DNA from: Paenibacillus methanolicus
GTDB taxonomy: Bacteria > Bacillota > Bacilli > Paenibacillales > Paenibacillaceae
Assembly (NCBI RefSeq): GCF_008124765.1
Contig: NZ_VNHS01000007.1
Span: 310,001 to 374,000, forward strand
Length of the DNA: 64,000 bases
Reading direction: 5' to 3'
In this document: positions 23,401-30,673 of the stretch, piece by piece
How positions within the stretch are numbered: the first letter of the stretch is position 1
How the letters are laid out: the number at the start of each line of letters is the position of its first letter
Made by a program: the position numbers and the translations under genes
The notes under the pieces: generated by a model
The model's input: only the letters and a program-made list of their open reading frames with translations
Told to the model about the DNA's origin: nothing
Databases searched by the model: none

Positions 23401-24513
23401 TTGTTGAGTTGTCCCGATATAAAAAAACGGTGTAAACAGAAAACCATAATTGTGTGTCATCCAAAAGGAAAAAAAAAGAAGCGTCGTGTTCGGGTTATTA
23501 AGAAGATCATTTATAAAAAGTGTCCTCCCCCTAAAGGACGGCAATTACTTCGAGGACTTGCGGGAGCAATTGCAGAAGCCGGACCTCAGGGACTTGCTGG
23601 AGCACTTGGACCCCAAGGGCTAACTGGGCTTGTGGGAGCAATTGGCGCACTTGGGCCGGAAGGACTTGCGGGAGCGCTTGGGCCCCAAGGAGCTGCAGGG
23701 CTTGTAGGAGCGATTGGCGCACTTGGACCCGAAGGACTTGCAGGAGCGCTTGGACCTCAAGGAGCAGCGGGGCTTGTAGGAGCGATTGGCGCACTTGGGC
23801 CTCAAGGGATCGCAGGGGCACTTGGGCCTCAAGGACTAGCGGGACTTGTAGGAGCGATTGGCGCACTTGGACCTCAAGGAATCGCAGGAGCGCTTGGACC
23901 TCAAGGGGCAGCGGGACTTCTAGGAGCGATTGGGGCACTTGGACCCCAAGGAATTGCAGGAGCGCTTGGACCTCAAGGAATCGCAGGACTTGCAGGAGCA
24001 ATTGGCGCGACCGGACTGACGGGACCTGCTGGACCAGCTGGAGCAGTGGGACCAGCTGGACCGGCAGGACCTGCAGGGCCAGCAGGCGGAATTTTAGGCT
24101 TTGCAGATTTTTTTGCTTTGATGCCTCCTGATAATGCAGCAACTGTTGCGCCCAACACGGACGTAAGTTTTCCGCAAGATGGTCTAATTAGCGGGACGGC
24201 AATTACCCGTATAACTGCGAGCTCATTTAATTTGGCTGTAATTGGCGTCTATCAGGTTTTGTTTCAGGTAAATGTAAACGAAGCGGGGCAATTGATATTA
24301 ACGCTAAATGGCGCTGACCTAGCCTATACGGTGGTCGGGCGTGCAACAGGAACTTCTCAAATAGTAGGAATGGCGCTTGTGCAAACAACGGCCATCAATT
24401 CAATACTCACGGTTCGAAATCCTGCTGGTAATTCCACGGCGCTCACCATCACTCCATTAGCTGGAGGAACACGGTCAGATTCCGCACACCTTGTTATTAT
24501 GCAGATCGCATAG
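23401..24513 (+). CDS. BclA-like collagen-repeat exosporium glycoprotein
   Basis: About 370 residues. A basic N-terminal region (KGKKKKRRVRVIKKIIYKK with several Cys) precedes about 54 uninterrupted Gly-X-Y triplets. The triplets are organised as about six 24-residue units of the type LGPEGLAGALGPQGAAGLVG-AIGA, i.e. 72-bp repeats, and end in a GPAGPAG run. Residues 235-370 form a C-terminal BclA-type globular domain (FADFFALMPPDNAATVAPNTDVSFPQDG, GVYQVLFQVNVNEAGQLILTLNG, LVIMQIA) that trimerises in the Bacillus homologue. Such proteins form the hair-like nap of spores. The start is TTG 23401 or 23404 after GGGAGG. Repeat number is likely to vary between strains. Confidence 0.85.
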   Translation: MLSCPDIKKRCKQKTIIVCHPKGKKKKRRVRVIKKIIYKKCPPPKGRQLLRGLAGAIAEAGPQGLAGALGPQGLTGLVGAIGALGPEGLAGALGPQGAAGLVGAIGALGPEGLAGALGPQGAAGLVGAIGALGPQGIAGALGPQGLAGLVGAIGALGPQGIAGALGPQGAAGLLGAIGALGPQGIAGALGPQGIAGLAGAIGATGLTGPAGPAGAVGPAGPAGPAGPAGGILGFADFFALMPPDNAATVAPNTDVSFPQDGLISGTAITRITASSFNLAVIGVYQVLFQVNVNEAGQLILTLNGADLAYTVVGRATGTSQIVGMALVQTTAINSILTVRNPAGNSTALTITPLAGGTRSDSAHLVIMQIA

Positions 24514-24648
24514 AGGAGGATATTTACAATATCTATCGATTGAAATGGCAAAATTCAATAGAAGTCACCTTCGATCACAAAGAGAGTGGTTTAATGGCAA
24601 CAGACCTAACTGAACGGGAACCTCATTTGCGGTAGTTTAATCCAACCA

Positions 24649-24682
24649 GGGAGAAGATCGCCACGGCGCTGCTCCCTTTTTT
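24649..24682 (+). terminator. Terminator after the BclA-like gene
   Basis: GGGAG..CTCCC stem with inner CGCC/GGCG pairing, followed by TTTTTT. Confidence 0.65.
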
Positions 24683-24704
24683 CAACGCCGCCAGGGATTA
24701 CGCA

Positions 24705-25134
24705 ATACAGCCCAACGTATACGGCTCGGTCGTCGACGAGGTGCAAGCATTATCATTCCGAACGCGACATTATCGCGCTCCAATTCGGCTGCTGCGACCG
24801 CTACTATCCATGCTACGAATGCCATTTGGAAGCAGCGGATCATCCGCCGAAGCCATGGCCGAGGTCGCGCACGAAAGAGGATTGGCGTATAGGGAGTAGC
24901 GGTTTTGTTCGAAGTTTGACGCTTTCCCCGATTTCGGACATCATCCGGACCTGGACTTTCCTGCAGGAGGAATTCGACCCCGATGAACTAGAGGCGGAGG
25001 AGATCGATCACGAAATAAAGCCCTGCCTTTGGAATTCGAAGTGGATTCCAATCGCAAGCAATGGCGGCGGAGACTATCTCTGTATCGATACCGACCCGTC
25101 TGATGCCGGCGTCGTTGGACAAGTGTTTTATTAG
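24705..25134 (+). pseudogene. Degraded duplicate of the CHY zinc finger-SUKH gene
   Basis: The sequence aligns with 2878-3735. Three lesions are visible. The start codon ATG has become ATA (24705-24707). Eight bases are missing after GTCGACGAG, which shifts the frame. About 120 codons are missing between WPRSR and GSSGFVR, removing the second half of the zinc finger and the first half of the SUKH domain. The end stops at VGQVFY, about 28 residues short. The remaining segments are about 85-90% identical to the intact copy, so the duplication is not ancient. Confidence 0.85.
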
Positions 25135-25157
25135 CCGATCAGGATGATCGGCTTTTT
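25134..25157 (+). terminator. Terminator after the CHY-SUKH remnant
   Basis: GCCGATCA/TGATCGGC stem with GGA loop and TTTTT. Confidence 0.85.
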
Positions 25158-25204
25158 ATGTTGAGCGAACGGCAACTTTGTTCGAAAAAAGTTTATTCTC
25201 GTAC

Positions 25205-25232
25205 TGAACCTTTTTCCCCGAGAGAGCGAATT
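25205..25232 (+). promoter_or_regulatory. Possible ECF-type autoregulated promoter
   Basis: TGAACC, a 16-bp spacer rich in T and C, and CGAATT. This resembles the AAC..CG pattern of ECF promoters and lies just before the sigma factor gene. It is a weak assignment made from the pattern only. Confidence 0.35.
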
Positions 25233-25264
25233 AAGGGTTGTAACACGTCAGGGAGGGGCCCCCC

Positions 25265-25828
25265 ATGAATGATAAAGAGTTAGTTCCGTGGCTTGAAAAA
25301 GCAACGCTGGGCGACGAGTCGGCCTTTCAGCTTGTCTATGAGGCGACGCGCCAAGACGTCTATCGGACGGTTGCTTTTCTCGTCTACAACAAACAGGACA
25401 TCGAGGATATCGTGAATGAAATTTATATGCGCATGTGGCGGTCGTTCCACGCGTACGACCCAAACCGGCCGTTCCGGTATTGGCTGCACGTGATCATTGT
25501 ACGGCAGGTCCAGGATTGGAAAAGAAAGGCTTGGCGGCGAATTCGCCTTTTTGAACGGAACCGCCAGATGGCTTGGGAACCGTTCGAGCGGACGGACAAA
25601 GCTGTCCTGAAGTCCGAAATGCAGCATGACTTGTTGAGCCTTGTCCGCCAGTTATCGTACAAACTTCGCGTGGTCGTCATCCTGCGCTATTTTCACGACT
25701 ATGCGCTGGAAGAAATCGCAGACATGCTGCAGATCCCCGTTGGCACCGTGAAATCCAGGCATCATGCGGCACTGAAAGAACTCCGGAAACGTTCCGAAAT
25801 GACGGGAGGAGACGTGTATGTCCATTGA
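25265..25828 (+). CDS. RNA polymerase ECF-type sigma factor
   Basis: 187 residues. Sigma region 2 (AFQLVYEATRQDVYRTVAFLVYNKQDIEDIVNEIYMRMWRSFHAYDPNRPFRYWLHVIIVRQVQDWKRK) and region 4 (LVRQLSYKLRVVVILRYFHDYALEEIADMLQIPVGTVKSRHHAALKELRK) are complete, without region 1 or 3. GGGAGG precedes the ATG. The stop overlaps the start of the anti-sigma gene by 11 bases, so production of the pair is coupled. Signal and regulon are unknown. Confidence 0.92.
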   Translation: MNDKELVPWLEKATLGDESAFQLVYEATRQDVYRTVAFLVYNKQDIEDIVNEIYMRMWRSFHAYDPNRPFRYWLHVIIVRQVQDWKRKAWRRIRLFERNRQMAWEPFERTDKAVLKSEMQHDLLSLVRQLSYKLRVVVILRYFHDYALEEIADMLQIPVGTVKSRHHAALKELRKRSEMTGGDVYVH

Positions 25829-26321
25829 GAAGGAATTGCGCGAAGAGCTGCGTCAGGCAGCAGATTCGATGCACTGCCCACCCGAATTGCATGGACGCGT
25901 CCGACAGTCCTATCAGCGCTATGTAAAAGAAAAGAGAGGTCGATCTCCCATGAAAAAACGCATCCTGGCCGGCATTGCCGCTGCAGCAATCCTAATTCCG
26001 TCCGCCGCTTTTGGCGCATCCTATCTGGCCGATGACATATTCGGATCTTCTGCGACCATTAAACAGCACGGTGGTACAGACGAAGATTACCGAGAAATAG
26101 AAGAGTTTCTTCAAGCGGCAAAAGGCAAGCTAACGGAAGACGAATTTAAGGAATATACGGAGCTGAGCAAACAGTTGATGAAATTAAAGCTGAAGATCAC
26201 CGATGTGAACGGGGTCGTGCATGAGGATAAGTTGACCGAAGAAGAGCGGCAGCAGTTCGAGCAGCTCGCCTCGAGATTAGCCCCGTACTTCGAGAAGATT
26301 AACGGAACCGTCAAACCGTAA
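25818..26321 (+). CDS. Membrane-bound anti-sigma factor (DUF3600-like)
   Basis: 167 residues. A cytosolic N-terminal part (LREELRQAADSMHCPPELHGRVRQSYQRYVKEKRG) precedes one transmembrane helix (RILAGIAAAAILIPSAAFGASYLA). The extracellular domain is highly charged and helical (TEDEFKEYTELSKQLMKLKLKITDVNGVVHEDKLTEEERQQFEQLASRL). The single-span topology and the overlap with the ECF gene indicate an anti-sigma factor that holds the sigma factor at the membrane. The extracellular part resembles DUF3600 proteins of Bacilli. Confidence 0.8.
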   Translation: MSIEKELREELRQAADSMHCPPELHGRVRQSYQRYVKEKRGRSPMKKRILAGIAAAAILIPSAAFGASYLADDIFGSSATIKQHGGTDEDYREIEEFLQAAKGKLTEDEFKEYTELSKQLMKLKLKITDVNGVVHEDKLTEEERQQFEQLASRLAPYFEKINGTVKP

Positions 26322-26333
26322 GCCAATGAAGCA

Positions 26334-26366
26334 GGGACCCATCCGATCTGGAGCGGGTCCCTTTTT
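26334..26366 (+). terminator. Terminator of the ECF sigma operon
   Basis: GGGACCC/GGGTCCC stem, loop ATCCGATCTGGAGC, then TTTTT. It is nearly identical to the terminator at 3777-3810. Confidence 0.8.
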
Positions 26367-26379
26367 CTCGAAATACAAG

Positions 26380-26545
26380 AATTGATATGTTTCACCGCAT
26401 ATCAGTCATCTCGTATTTCACTATCGCTGAATGCTGCATTCACAATCCTCGGATTGTGAACGCAAACTAATCCGCTTTTCCGGAACGAAACGCGCGTCGC
26501 CGCTAAAAGACGGCGCCAGCGGTTTCGCCTTGAGCTGAGGTAGTA
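26380..26545. repeat. Structured intergenic element, copy A
   Basis: A series of inverted repeats: GATATG/CATATC around TTTCACCG, a perfect 10-bp stem TTCACAATCC/GGATTGTGAA with loop TC (26439-26460), and a conserved block CCGGAACGAAACGCGCGTCG..CGGCG..GCGGTTTCGCCTTG. The last block and the TTTCAC-loop hairpin recur in the same order at 61750-61855. It lies between converging genes. It may be a structured RNA or a palindromic mobile repeat. Confidence 0.5.
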
Positions 26546-26557
26546 CCCAGCGTAAGG

Positions 26558-27415
26558 TTAAGATTTAGGCGGCACAAATTCGTGTTCATATATCGCTTGA
26601 ATGCGATCCAGAACGTTCAGCGCTTGGTCTTTGAATTTTAAGTCCGTAACCTGACCCTTCAGCAAGAACACGCCGGTCTTCGCGCGGTGTTCCCCGAGAG
26701 CACCTTCATACAGCTTGTTGGCGCCGTGAGTCGGCGGCGAGAAAAAGAGCTTCATTAGGACTGCCACCAGGAGGGGGAGTCCGGATTGTTTCCCTCTGCG
26801 CAGAGTATTGTTGCCACCGGGGTCGACGCTTCGGATCATGATGCCTTCCTTGGCAAGCTGCGACGCGATGGCCTGCGTCCAAAGCGAGAGAGCCAGCTTC
26901 GAGGTGGCGTAAGGACCAATCAACTTGCGGAAGGACTTGGGACGTTCCAAAATGTCGATCGTAAACTCTTTCGTAAATTTAAACGCGGATGACGAGGTAT
27001 TGACCACCGTTTTTAAGTGCCCCATTTTTAGAAGTGCCGTCAACTCGGTCAGAATAATATACGGAACGACCGTTAACAGCTCATAATGCATCTCGCGTCC
27101 TTGTTTCGAGTAGCTCAGCTTGGGGAAGGAACCTCCGGCGTTATTGAACAATATATCAATCCGCTGCTCCTTGCTTTTGATCGCTTCCAAAGTCCGTCTC
27201 AAGCTGGCATAATCGGAGAGATCATCGGTTTTATAAATTCGCAGCGATCCACGCTTGACCGCATCATGGATGCTCCTATCGTCCGCCGGAAAGTCCGAGC
27301 GGTTCAAAGCAATGACCTGCCAGTCCTCCGCCAGCAATTTCCGGGTTAATTCCAATCCGATCCCGGCGCTTGCGCCTGTAATGAATGCGATATGTTCACG
27401 CGGATACTTGTTCAT
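26558..27415 (-). CDS. Short-chain dehydrogenase/reductase (SDR)
   Basis: 285 residues with the classical SDR features: TGASAGIG cofactor motif, LFNNAGGSFPKLS, a Ser in VVNTSSSAF, and YATSK (catalytic Tyr-Lys). The size and the long C-terminal extension resemble retinol-dehydrogenase-like members of unknown substrate. I start at ATG 27415, which follows AGGAGAGG; earlier in-frame starts would overlap the promoter. It is transcribed divergently from a MerR gene, and its promoter carries a MerR-type operator. Confidence 0.85.
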   Translation of the reverse strand: MNKYPREHIAFITGASAGIGLELTRKLLAEDWQVIALNRSDFPADDRSIHDAVKRGSLRIYKTDDLSDYASLRRTLEAIKSKEQRIDILFNNAGGSFPKLSYSKQGREMHYELLTVVPYIILTELTALLKMGHLKTVVNTSSSAFKFTKEFTIDILERPKSFRKLIGPYATSKLALSLWTQAIASQLAKEGIMIRSVDPGGNNTLRRGKQSGLPLLVAVLMKLFFSPPTHGANKLYEGALGEHRAKTGVFLLKGQVTDLKFKDQALNVLDRIQAIYEHEFVPPKS

Positions 27416-27460
27416 TGTGCCTCTCCTCCTGATAACCCAATAATGGCCTTGGTAGAGCAC

Positions 27461-27491
27461 ATGCTACAACTTGAAGTCGACTCCAAGTCAA
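27461..27491 (-). promoter_or_regulatory. MerR-type promoter of the SDR gene
   Basis: On the minus strand TTGACT (27491-27486), a 19-bp spacer, and TAGCAT (27466-27461). The dyad ACTTGAAGTCGACTCCAAGT (27469-27488, plus strand) fills the spacer. Confidence 0.75.
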
Positions 27492-27529
27492 GGCGCAAGA
27501 TCAGCGTTTCCCTCAAAAAGAGAAGAGAC

Positions 27530-27560
27530 TTGACTTGAAGTCAGCTCCAAGATATATAAT
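27530..27560 (+). promoter_or_regulatory. MerR-type autoregulatory promoter
   Basis: TTGACT (27530-27535), a 19-bp spacer, and TATAAT (27555-27560). The spacer contains ACTTGAAGTCAGCTCCAAGA, which matches the dyad of the SDR promoter at 17 of 20 positions. It is the promoter of the MerR gene at 27589. Confidence 0.78.
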
Positions 27561-27588
27561 GCTAAAAACAATCTGCGGAGGGAACAAG

Positions 27589-28077
27589 ATGAAGGAAGCG
27601 CAATCCTTTACGATCAAACAAACCGCCGATCAAACCGGCATTACGGAGGATACCATCCGTTATTACGAGAAGATCGCGCTGCTGCCTCGTGCAGAGCGGA
27701 AGGACAACGGGCACCGCGTCTACCGGCGGGAGGACGTCGATACGATCAAGCTGATTGCATGCCTCAAAAAAACAGGGATGCCGCTAGAGGAAATGCGGCC
27801 TTTTTTGGCGGTCTCCGCCGATGCCGATCCCGCTGAATATCCCGAGCTGGTGGAACGCTTAAGGAGCCATCGGAGTACGATCGTCAGCCAAATCGCCTCG
27901 CTGCAGCAGGTTGTCGATTTTATCGACATGAAGTTAGAGGATGGGAGATATCGACAGGACTGCTCGGATGAAGGTCTAGACGGCTTGTCGGAGAATGGGA
28001 GGGGCGAACCGAAGCCAAAGCTTGCCTCACCGGTCGAGATGAGCTATTTTACCGGAACGTCCAAAGCGGGCAAGTAG
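27589..28077 (+). CDS. MerR-family regulator of the SDR gene
   Basis: 162 residues. The winged helix is FTIKQTADQTGITEDTIRYYEKIALLPRAERKDNGHRVYRREDVDTIKLIACLKKTGMPLEEMRPFL, followed by a coiled coil (RLRSHRSTIVSQIASLQQVVDFIDMKLEDGRY). The C-terminal tail contains only one cysteine (DCSDEG) and no metal cluster, so it belongs to the organic-signal (AdhR/NmlR-like) group rather than the metal sensors. ATG 27589 is chosen for GGAGGG upstream. Its operator occurs in its own promoter and in that of the divergent SDR gene. Confidence 0.85.
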   Translation: MKEAQSFTIKQTADQTGITEDTIRYYEKIALLPRAERKDNGHRVYRREDVDTIKLIACLKKTGMPLEEMRPFLAVSADADPAEYPELVERLRSHRSTIVSQIASLQQVVDFIDMKLEDGRYRQDCSDEGLDGLSENGRGEPKPKLASPVEMSYFTGTSKAGK

Positions 28078-28100
28078 CCACATACGCAAATCAATCTGTA

Positions 28101-28217
28101 TATTGGCAAATGGGCCCAACTGATGTGGCTGGAGCGGTGATTTACTTGGTCTCTCCTGCTTCTGATCTGGTAACGGGCACATTGCTGCTAGTAGATGGCG
28201 GTTGGACAGCGCAATAA
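28101..28217 (+). pseudogene. C-terminal fragment of a second SDR
   Basis: In frame to TAA 28215 the sequence reads DVAGAVIYLVSPASDLVTG then TLLLVDGGWTAQ, the unmistakable C-terminus of a classical SDR (AxxVxfLaSxxAsyitG..l.VDGG). Nothing of the Rossmann half or active site is left. It is not homologous to the end of the neighbouring intact SDR, so it came from a different gene. Confidence 0.8.
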
Positions 28218-28257
28218 CAATCGTAGGATGTATATATGATCATAAGCACTCCTCTGA

Positions 28258-28518
28258 ATGACGGAACACTTCCAATACATGGTTGCGATGGTATTCGACC
28301 ATAGTGGTCATCTCTGTTTAAACCTCAAGTGTGATCCAAGCAAAGCCGACTTCCTACGCGGCATCTTTACAGATGTTAAACCAGGTTACCATATGAACAA
28401 GATGCATTGGAATACTATTTATTTAGATGGAGATATGCAAGAGCAAGATGTTTATGAAATGGTGCAACATAGCTTCCGGCTAACAAAACCCAAGTTAAAA
28501 ACAGGGCAGATACTATGA
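28258..28518 (+). CDS. MmcQ/YjbR-family protein, N-terminally truncated
   Basis: 86 residues. LNLKCDPSKADFLRGIFTDVKPGYHMNKMHWNTIYLDGDMQEQDVYEMVQHSF matches the C-terminal two thirds of the MmcQ/YjbR (CyaY-like fold) family, which is usually about 115-120 residues. The first 35-40 residues, including the usual CLSLPG..EDFPF segment, are missing, and no ribosome site precedes ATG 28258. It sits directly after an SDR fragment, so it is probably a remnant. Confidence 0.65.
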   Translation: MTEHFQYMVAMVFDHSGHLCLNLKCDPSKADFLRGIFTDVKPGYHMNKMHWNTIYLDGDMQEQDVYEMVQHSFRLTKPKLKTGQIL

Positions 28519-28559
28519 TCACTATTGGACTAGCGGTTGACGATAGTTAAACGATGCAG

Positions 28560-28587
28560 GGAGCAGTTTTTCCACCGCAGCTGCTCC
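28560..28587. terminator. Weak hairpin
   Basis: GGAGCAG/CTGCTCC stem with a 14-base loop. The T-run lies inside the loop, not after the stem. It belongs to the same hairpin family as 17213-17243. Confidence 0.35.
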
Positions 28588-28702
28588 TCCAATGATCGGA
28601 ACGTATCTATTGATTCTAACAAGAGGCACCTGGAGGGAAGTTATCATGAGCTTATAGTCATTTTATGCGGTGGGCGGCCCTTGTGATATGCATCCATACG
28701 GT

Positions 28703-28727
28703 CATTTATATAAGTTTGTGATATGAT
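28703..28727 (+). promoter_or_regulatory. marR-type promoter with CATTTATATAA motif
   Basis: An extended -10 element TGATATGAT (28719-28727) lies eight bases before ATG 28735, so the transcript may be almost leaderless. CATTTATATAA (28703-28713) lies just upstream and recurs in the promoter of the epoxide hydrolase gene. Confidence 0.5.
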
Positions 28728-28734
28728 TTGTGGT

Positions 28735-29184
28735 ATGAAACCTAATGACCATGTTAACGATATCAACTTGACCGATTTCGCTATGGCATTCGAGGAACTG
28801 ACGAGGATTATTATTCGGCTGCCATCCATTGAGAAGCTAAGTTTCACTACGCTTTCTGTTCTTCACACCTTATCGCGCAAGAGCCCTATGCGGTTAACGG
28901 AGCTGACGGCTACAGAACAAATCACGCAATCGGCAATCACGCAGCTGGTTACCCGGCTGGAACGGGACGGGCTGGTTGAGCGCCGACCAGATCCGAGCGA
29001 CGGTCGGGTAGTGCTTGTGCATATCACCGAGGAGGGCGCAAAAATAATTGATTCGCGACGCTCGGAACGCATAGCTCACCTTTCGAAGTTGTTCGAACGA
29101 CTTACGCCGGAGGAGAAGACGGCTATTGCTGAGGCAATCCCTGCCCTGAGGCATCTTGCCGAAATTGGGAATTATTCCATGTAA
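28735..29184 (+). CDS. MarR-family transcriptional regulator
   Basis: 149 residues. The winged-helix core is LSFTTLSVLHTLSRKSPMRLTELTATEQITQSAITQLVTRLERDGLVERRPDPSDGRVVLVHITEEGAKII, with the DPSDGR wing typical of MarR. Flanking helices form the dimer interface. ATG 28735 is preferred because an extended -10 box ends at 28727; ATG 28723 would overlap it. The downstream epoxide hydrolase promoter carries the same CATTTATATAA motif, so it is the likely target. Confidence 0.85.
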   Translation: MKPNDHVNDINLTDFAMAFEELTRIIIRLPSIEKLSFTTLSVLHTLSRKSPMRLTELTATEQITQSAITQLVTRLERDGLVERRPDPSDGRVVLVHITEEGAKIIDSRRSERIAHLSKLFERLTPEEKTAIAEAIPALRHLAEIGNYSM

Positions 29185-29297
29185 TCAAGGGAATGGGCAT
29201 GCCCCCAAAGACACTTTTTTCGAACAAGGCAAGCATTCGCTTGCCTTGTTCTACATTCGGGGCGATGAACCATACGACTAAGCATGTTAATTTATAT

Positions 29298-29326
29298 TAG
29301 ACATTTATATAAATTAATTATATAAT
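29298..29326 (+). promoter_or_regulatory. Promoter of the epoxide hydrolase gene with likely MarR site
   Basis: TAGACA (29298-29303), 17 bp, TATAAT (29321-29326). The spacer contains CATTTATATAA (29302-29312), shared with the marR promoter. Confidence 0.6.
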
Positions 29327-29362
29327 CTCCTCAACTTGTTTTCTTAAGGAGGAATTTTCTTT

Positions 29363-30589
29363 ATGGCTAACGCCCCTTTCCCGCTTAAGCCCCGGCCAAT
29401 TTTCGTGCCGGATGAAGTGCTGGCTGATCTGCGCAATCGGCTCCAATCGACCAGATGGCCCCTTGATGCCGGCAATGAGGATTGGTTTTACGGCGTGAAT
29501 CGAAATTATCTGGAAGGCTTGGTCGAGGTGTGGATACACCGTTTCGATTGGCGAAAAGCCGAAAGAGCAATAAACGCCTACGAACATTATCACGTGGACG
29601 TCAACGGTGTACCTGTGCACTTCATGCGTAAACCTGGCAAGGGTCCAAACCCAATCCCCTTAATCCTTTCCCATGGCTGGCCGTGGACGTTCTGGCATTG
29701 GTCTAAAGTCATCGAGCCGCTGGCCGACCCCGCTGCCTTCGGAGGCGAACCAACCGAGGCCTTTGACGTTATCGTACCGTCACTCCCGGGATTCGGCTTC
29801 TCCTCGCCACTTCCTAACCACCCTGATATGAACTTTTGGAAAATCGCCGATCTGTGGCACACGCTCATGACGGATATTCTCGGCTATTCCAAATATGCCG
29901 CGGCAGGCTGTGATGTCGGGGCGCTCGTAACCGGTCAGCTCGGACATAAGTATCCGGATGAACTCTATGCCATCCATATCGGTTCCGCGCAAAAACTAAG
30001 TTTGTTCAACGGGGAACGTGCCTGGGATCTCACCGGCGGCCGCCCCCTTCCGGACAATCTGCCCGAAAGTATCCGAACCCAAATTTTTGAACTGGACCGC
30101 CGGTTTGCCTCCCATCTTGCCGTCCATACCCTCGATCCCGGCACGCTGGCCTACGGTTTGAGCGACTCGCCTGTCGGCATGCTAGCGTGGATATTGGAAC
30201 GTTGGGCCAGATGGAGCAATAACAACGGAAAGCTCGAGGATGTTTTTTCAAAGGACGATCTGCTGACGCACGCGACGATCTACTGGGTGACCAACACCAT
30301 TGAAACCTCCATGCGCGTATATGCCAACAATAACCGTTATCCGTGGACACCCGTCCATGACCGCTGGCCGGTTATCGAAGCGCCAACCGGGATCACGTTC
30401 GTCGGTTATGAGAATCCGCCGGGCATTACGACCGACGCACGCGTACGGCATTTTCTGGACAGCGATCGGGCACCTTGGTACAACCATGTCAACATCACGG
30501 TTCATGAACAGGGCGGACATTTCATTCCTTGGGAGATTCCGCAGGAATGGGTGGAAGACATGCGCCGCACTTTTCGTGGAACCCGATAA
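29363..30589 (+). CDS. Epoxide hydrolase, EHN-domain type
   Basis: 408 residues. Residues 1-110 form the epoxide-hydrolase N-terminal (EHN) domain (FPLKPRPIFVPDEVLADLRNRLQSTRWP, VNRNYLEGLVEVWIHRFDWRKAERAINAYEHYHVDVNGVPVHFM). The alpha/beta-hydrolase core has the oxyanion motif HGWPWTFWHW, the nucleophilic Asp in AAGCDVGALV, and the catalytic His in EQGGHFIPWE. This is the microsomal-type (EPHX1-like) architecture, which opens epoxides to diols. AAGGAGG precedes the ATG. The MarR gene just upstream and the shared promoter motif suggest induction by an organic compound. Confidence 0.9.
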   Translation: MANAPFPLKPRPIFVPDEVLADLRNRLQSTRWPLDAGNEDWFYGVNRNYLEGLVEVWIHRFDWRKAERAINAYEHYHVDVNGVPVHFMRKPGKGPNPIPLILSHGWPWTFWHWSKVIEPLADPAAFGGEPTEAFDVIVPSLPGFGFSSPLPNHPDMNFWKIADLWHTLMTDILGYSKYAAAGCDVGALVTGQLGHKYPDELYAIHIGSAQKLSLFNGERAWDLTGGRPLPDNLPESIRTQIFELDRRFASHLAVHTLDPGTLAYGLSDSPVGMLAWILERWARWSNNNGKLEDVFSKDDLLTHATIYWVTNTIETSMRVYANNNRYPWTPVHDRWPVIEAPTGITFVGYENPPGITTDARVRHFLDSDRAPWYNHVNITVHEQGGHFIPWEIPQEWVEDMRRTFRGTR

Positions 30590-30673
30590 TCGAAGGCTTC
30601 CCTTAACCGGTTTGCAGGAACGGCCTCCCTGTACAATAATGAAAGGGAGATTTTTAGTAGAGGATGGAAAACT

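Noticed and set aside
23531-24142. A 203-codon Leu/Gln/Val-rich minus-strand frame opposite the collagen-like repeats
   Set aside because: Its repeats arise purely from the 72-bp units of the BclA-like gene.
24540-24635. A 31-codon ORF after the BclA-like gene
   Set aside because: The GAGGAGG site is more than 15 bases away and the peptide has no distinctive features. It is probably chance.
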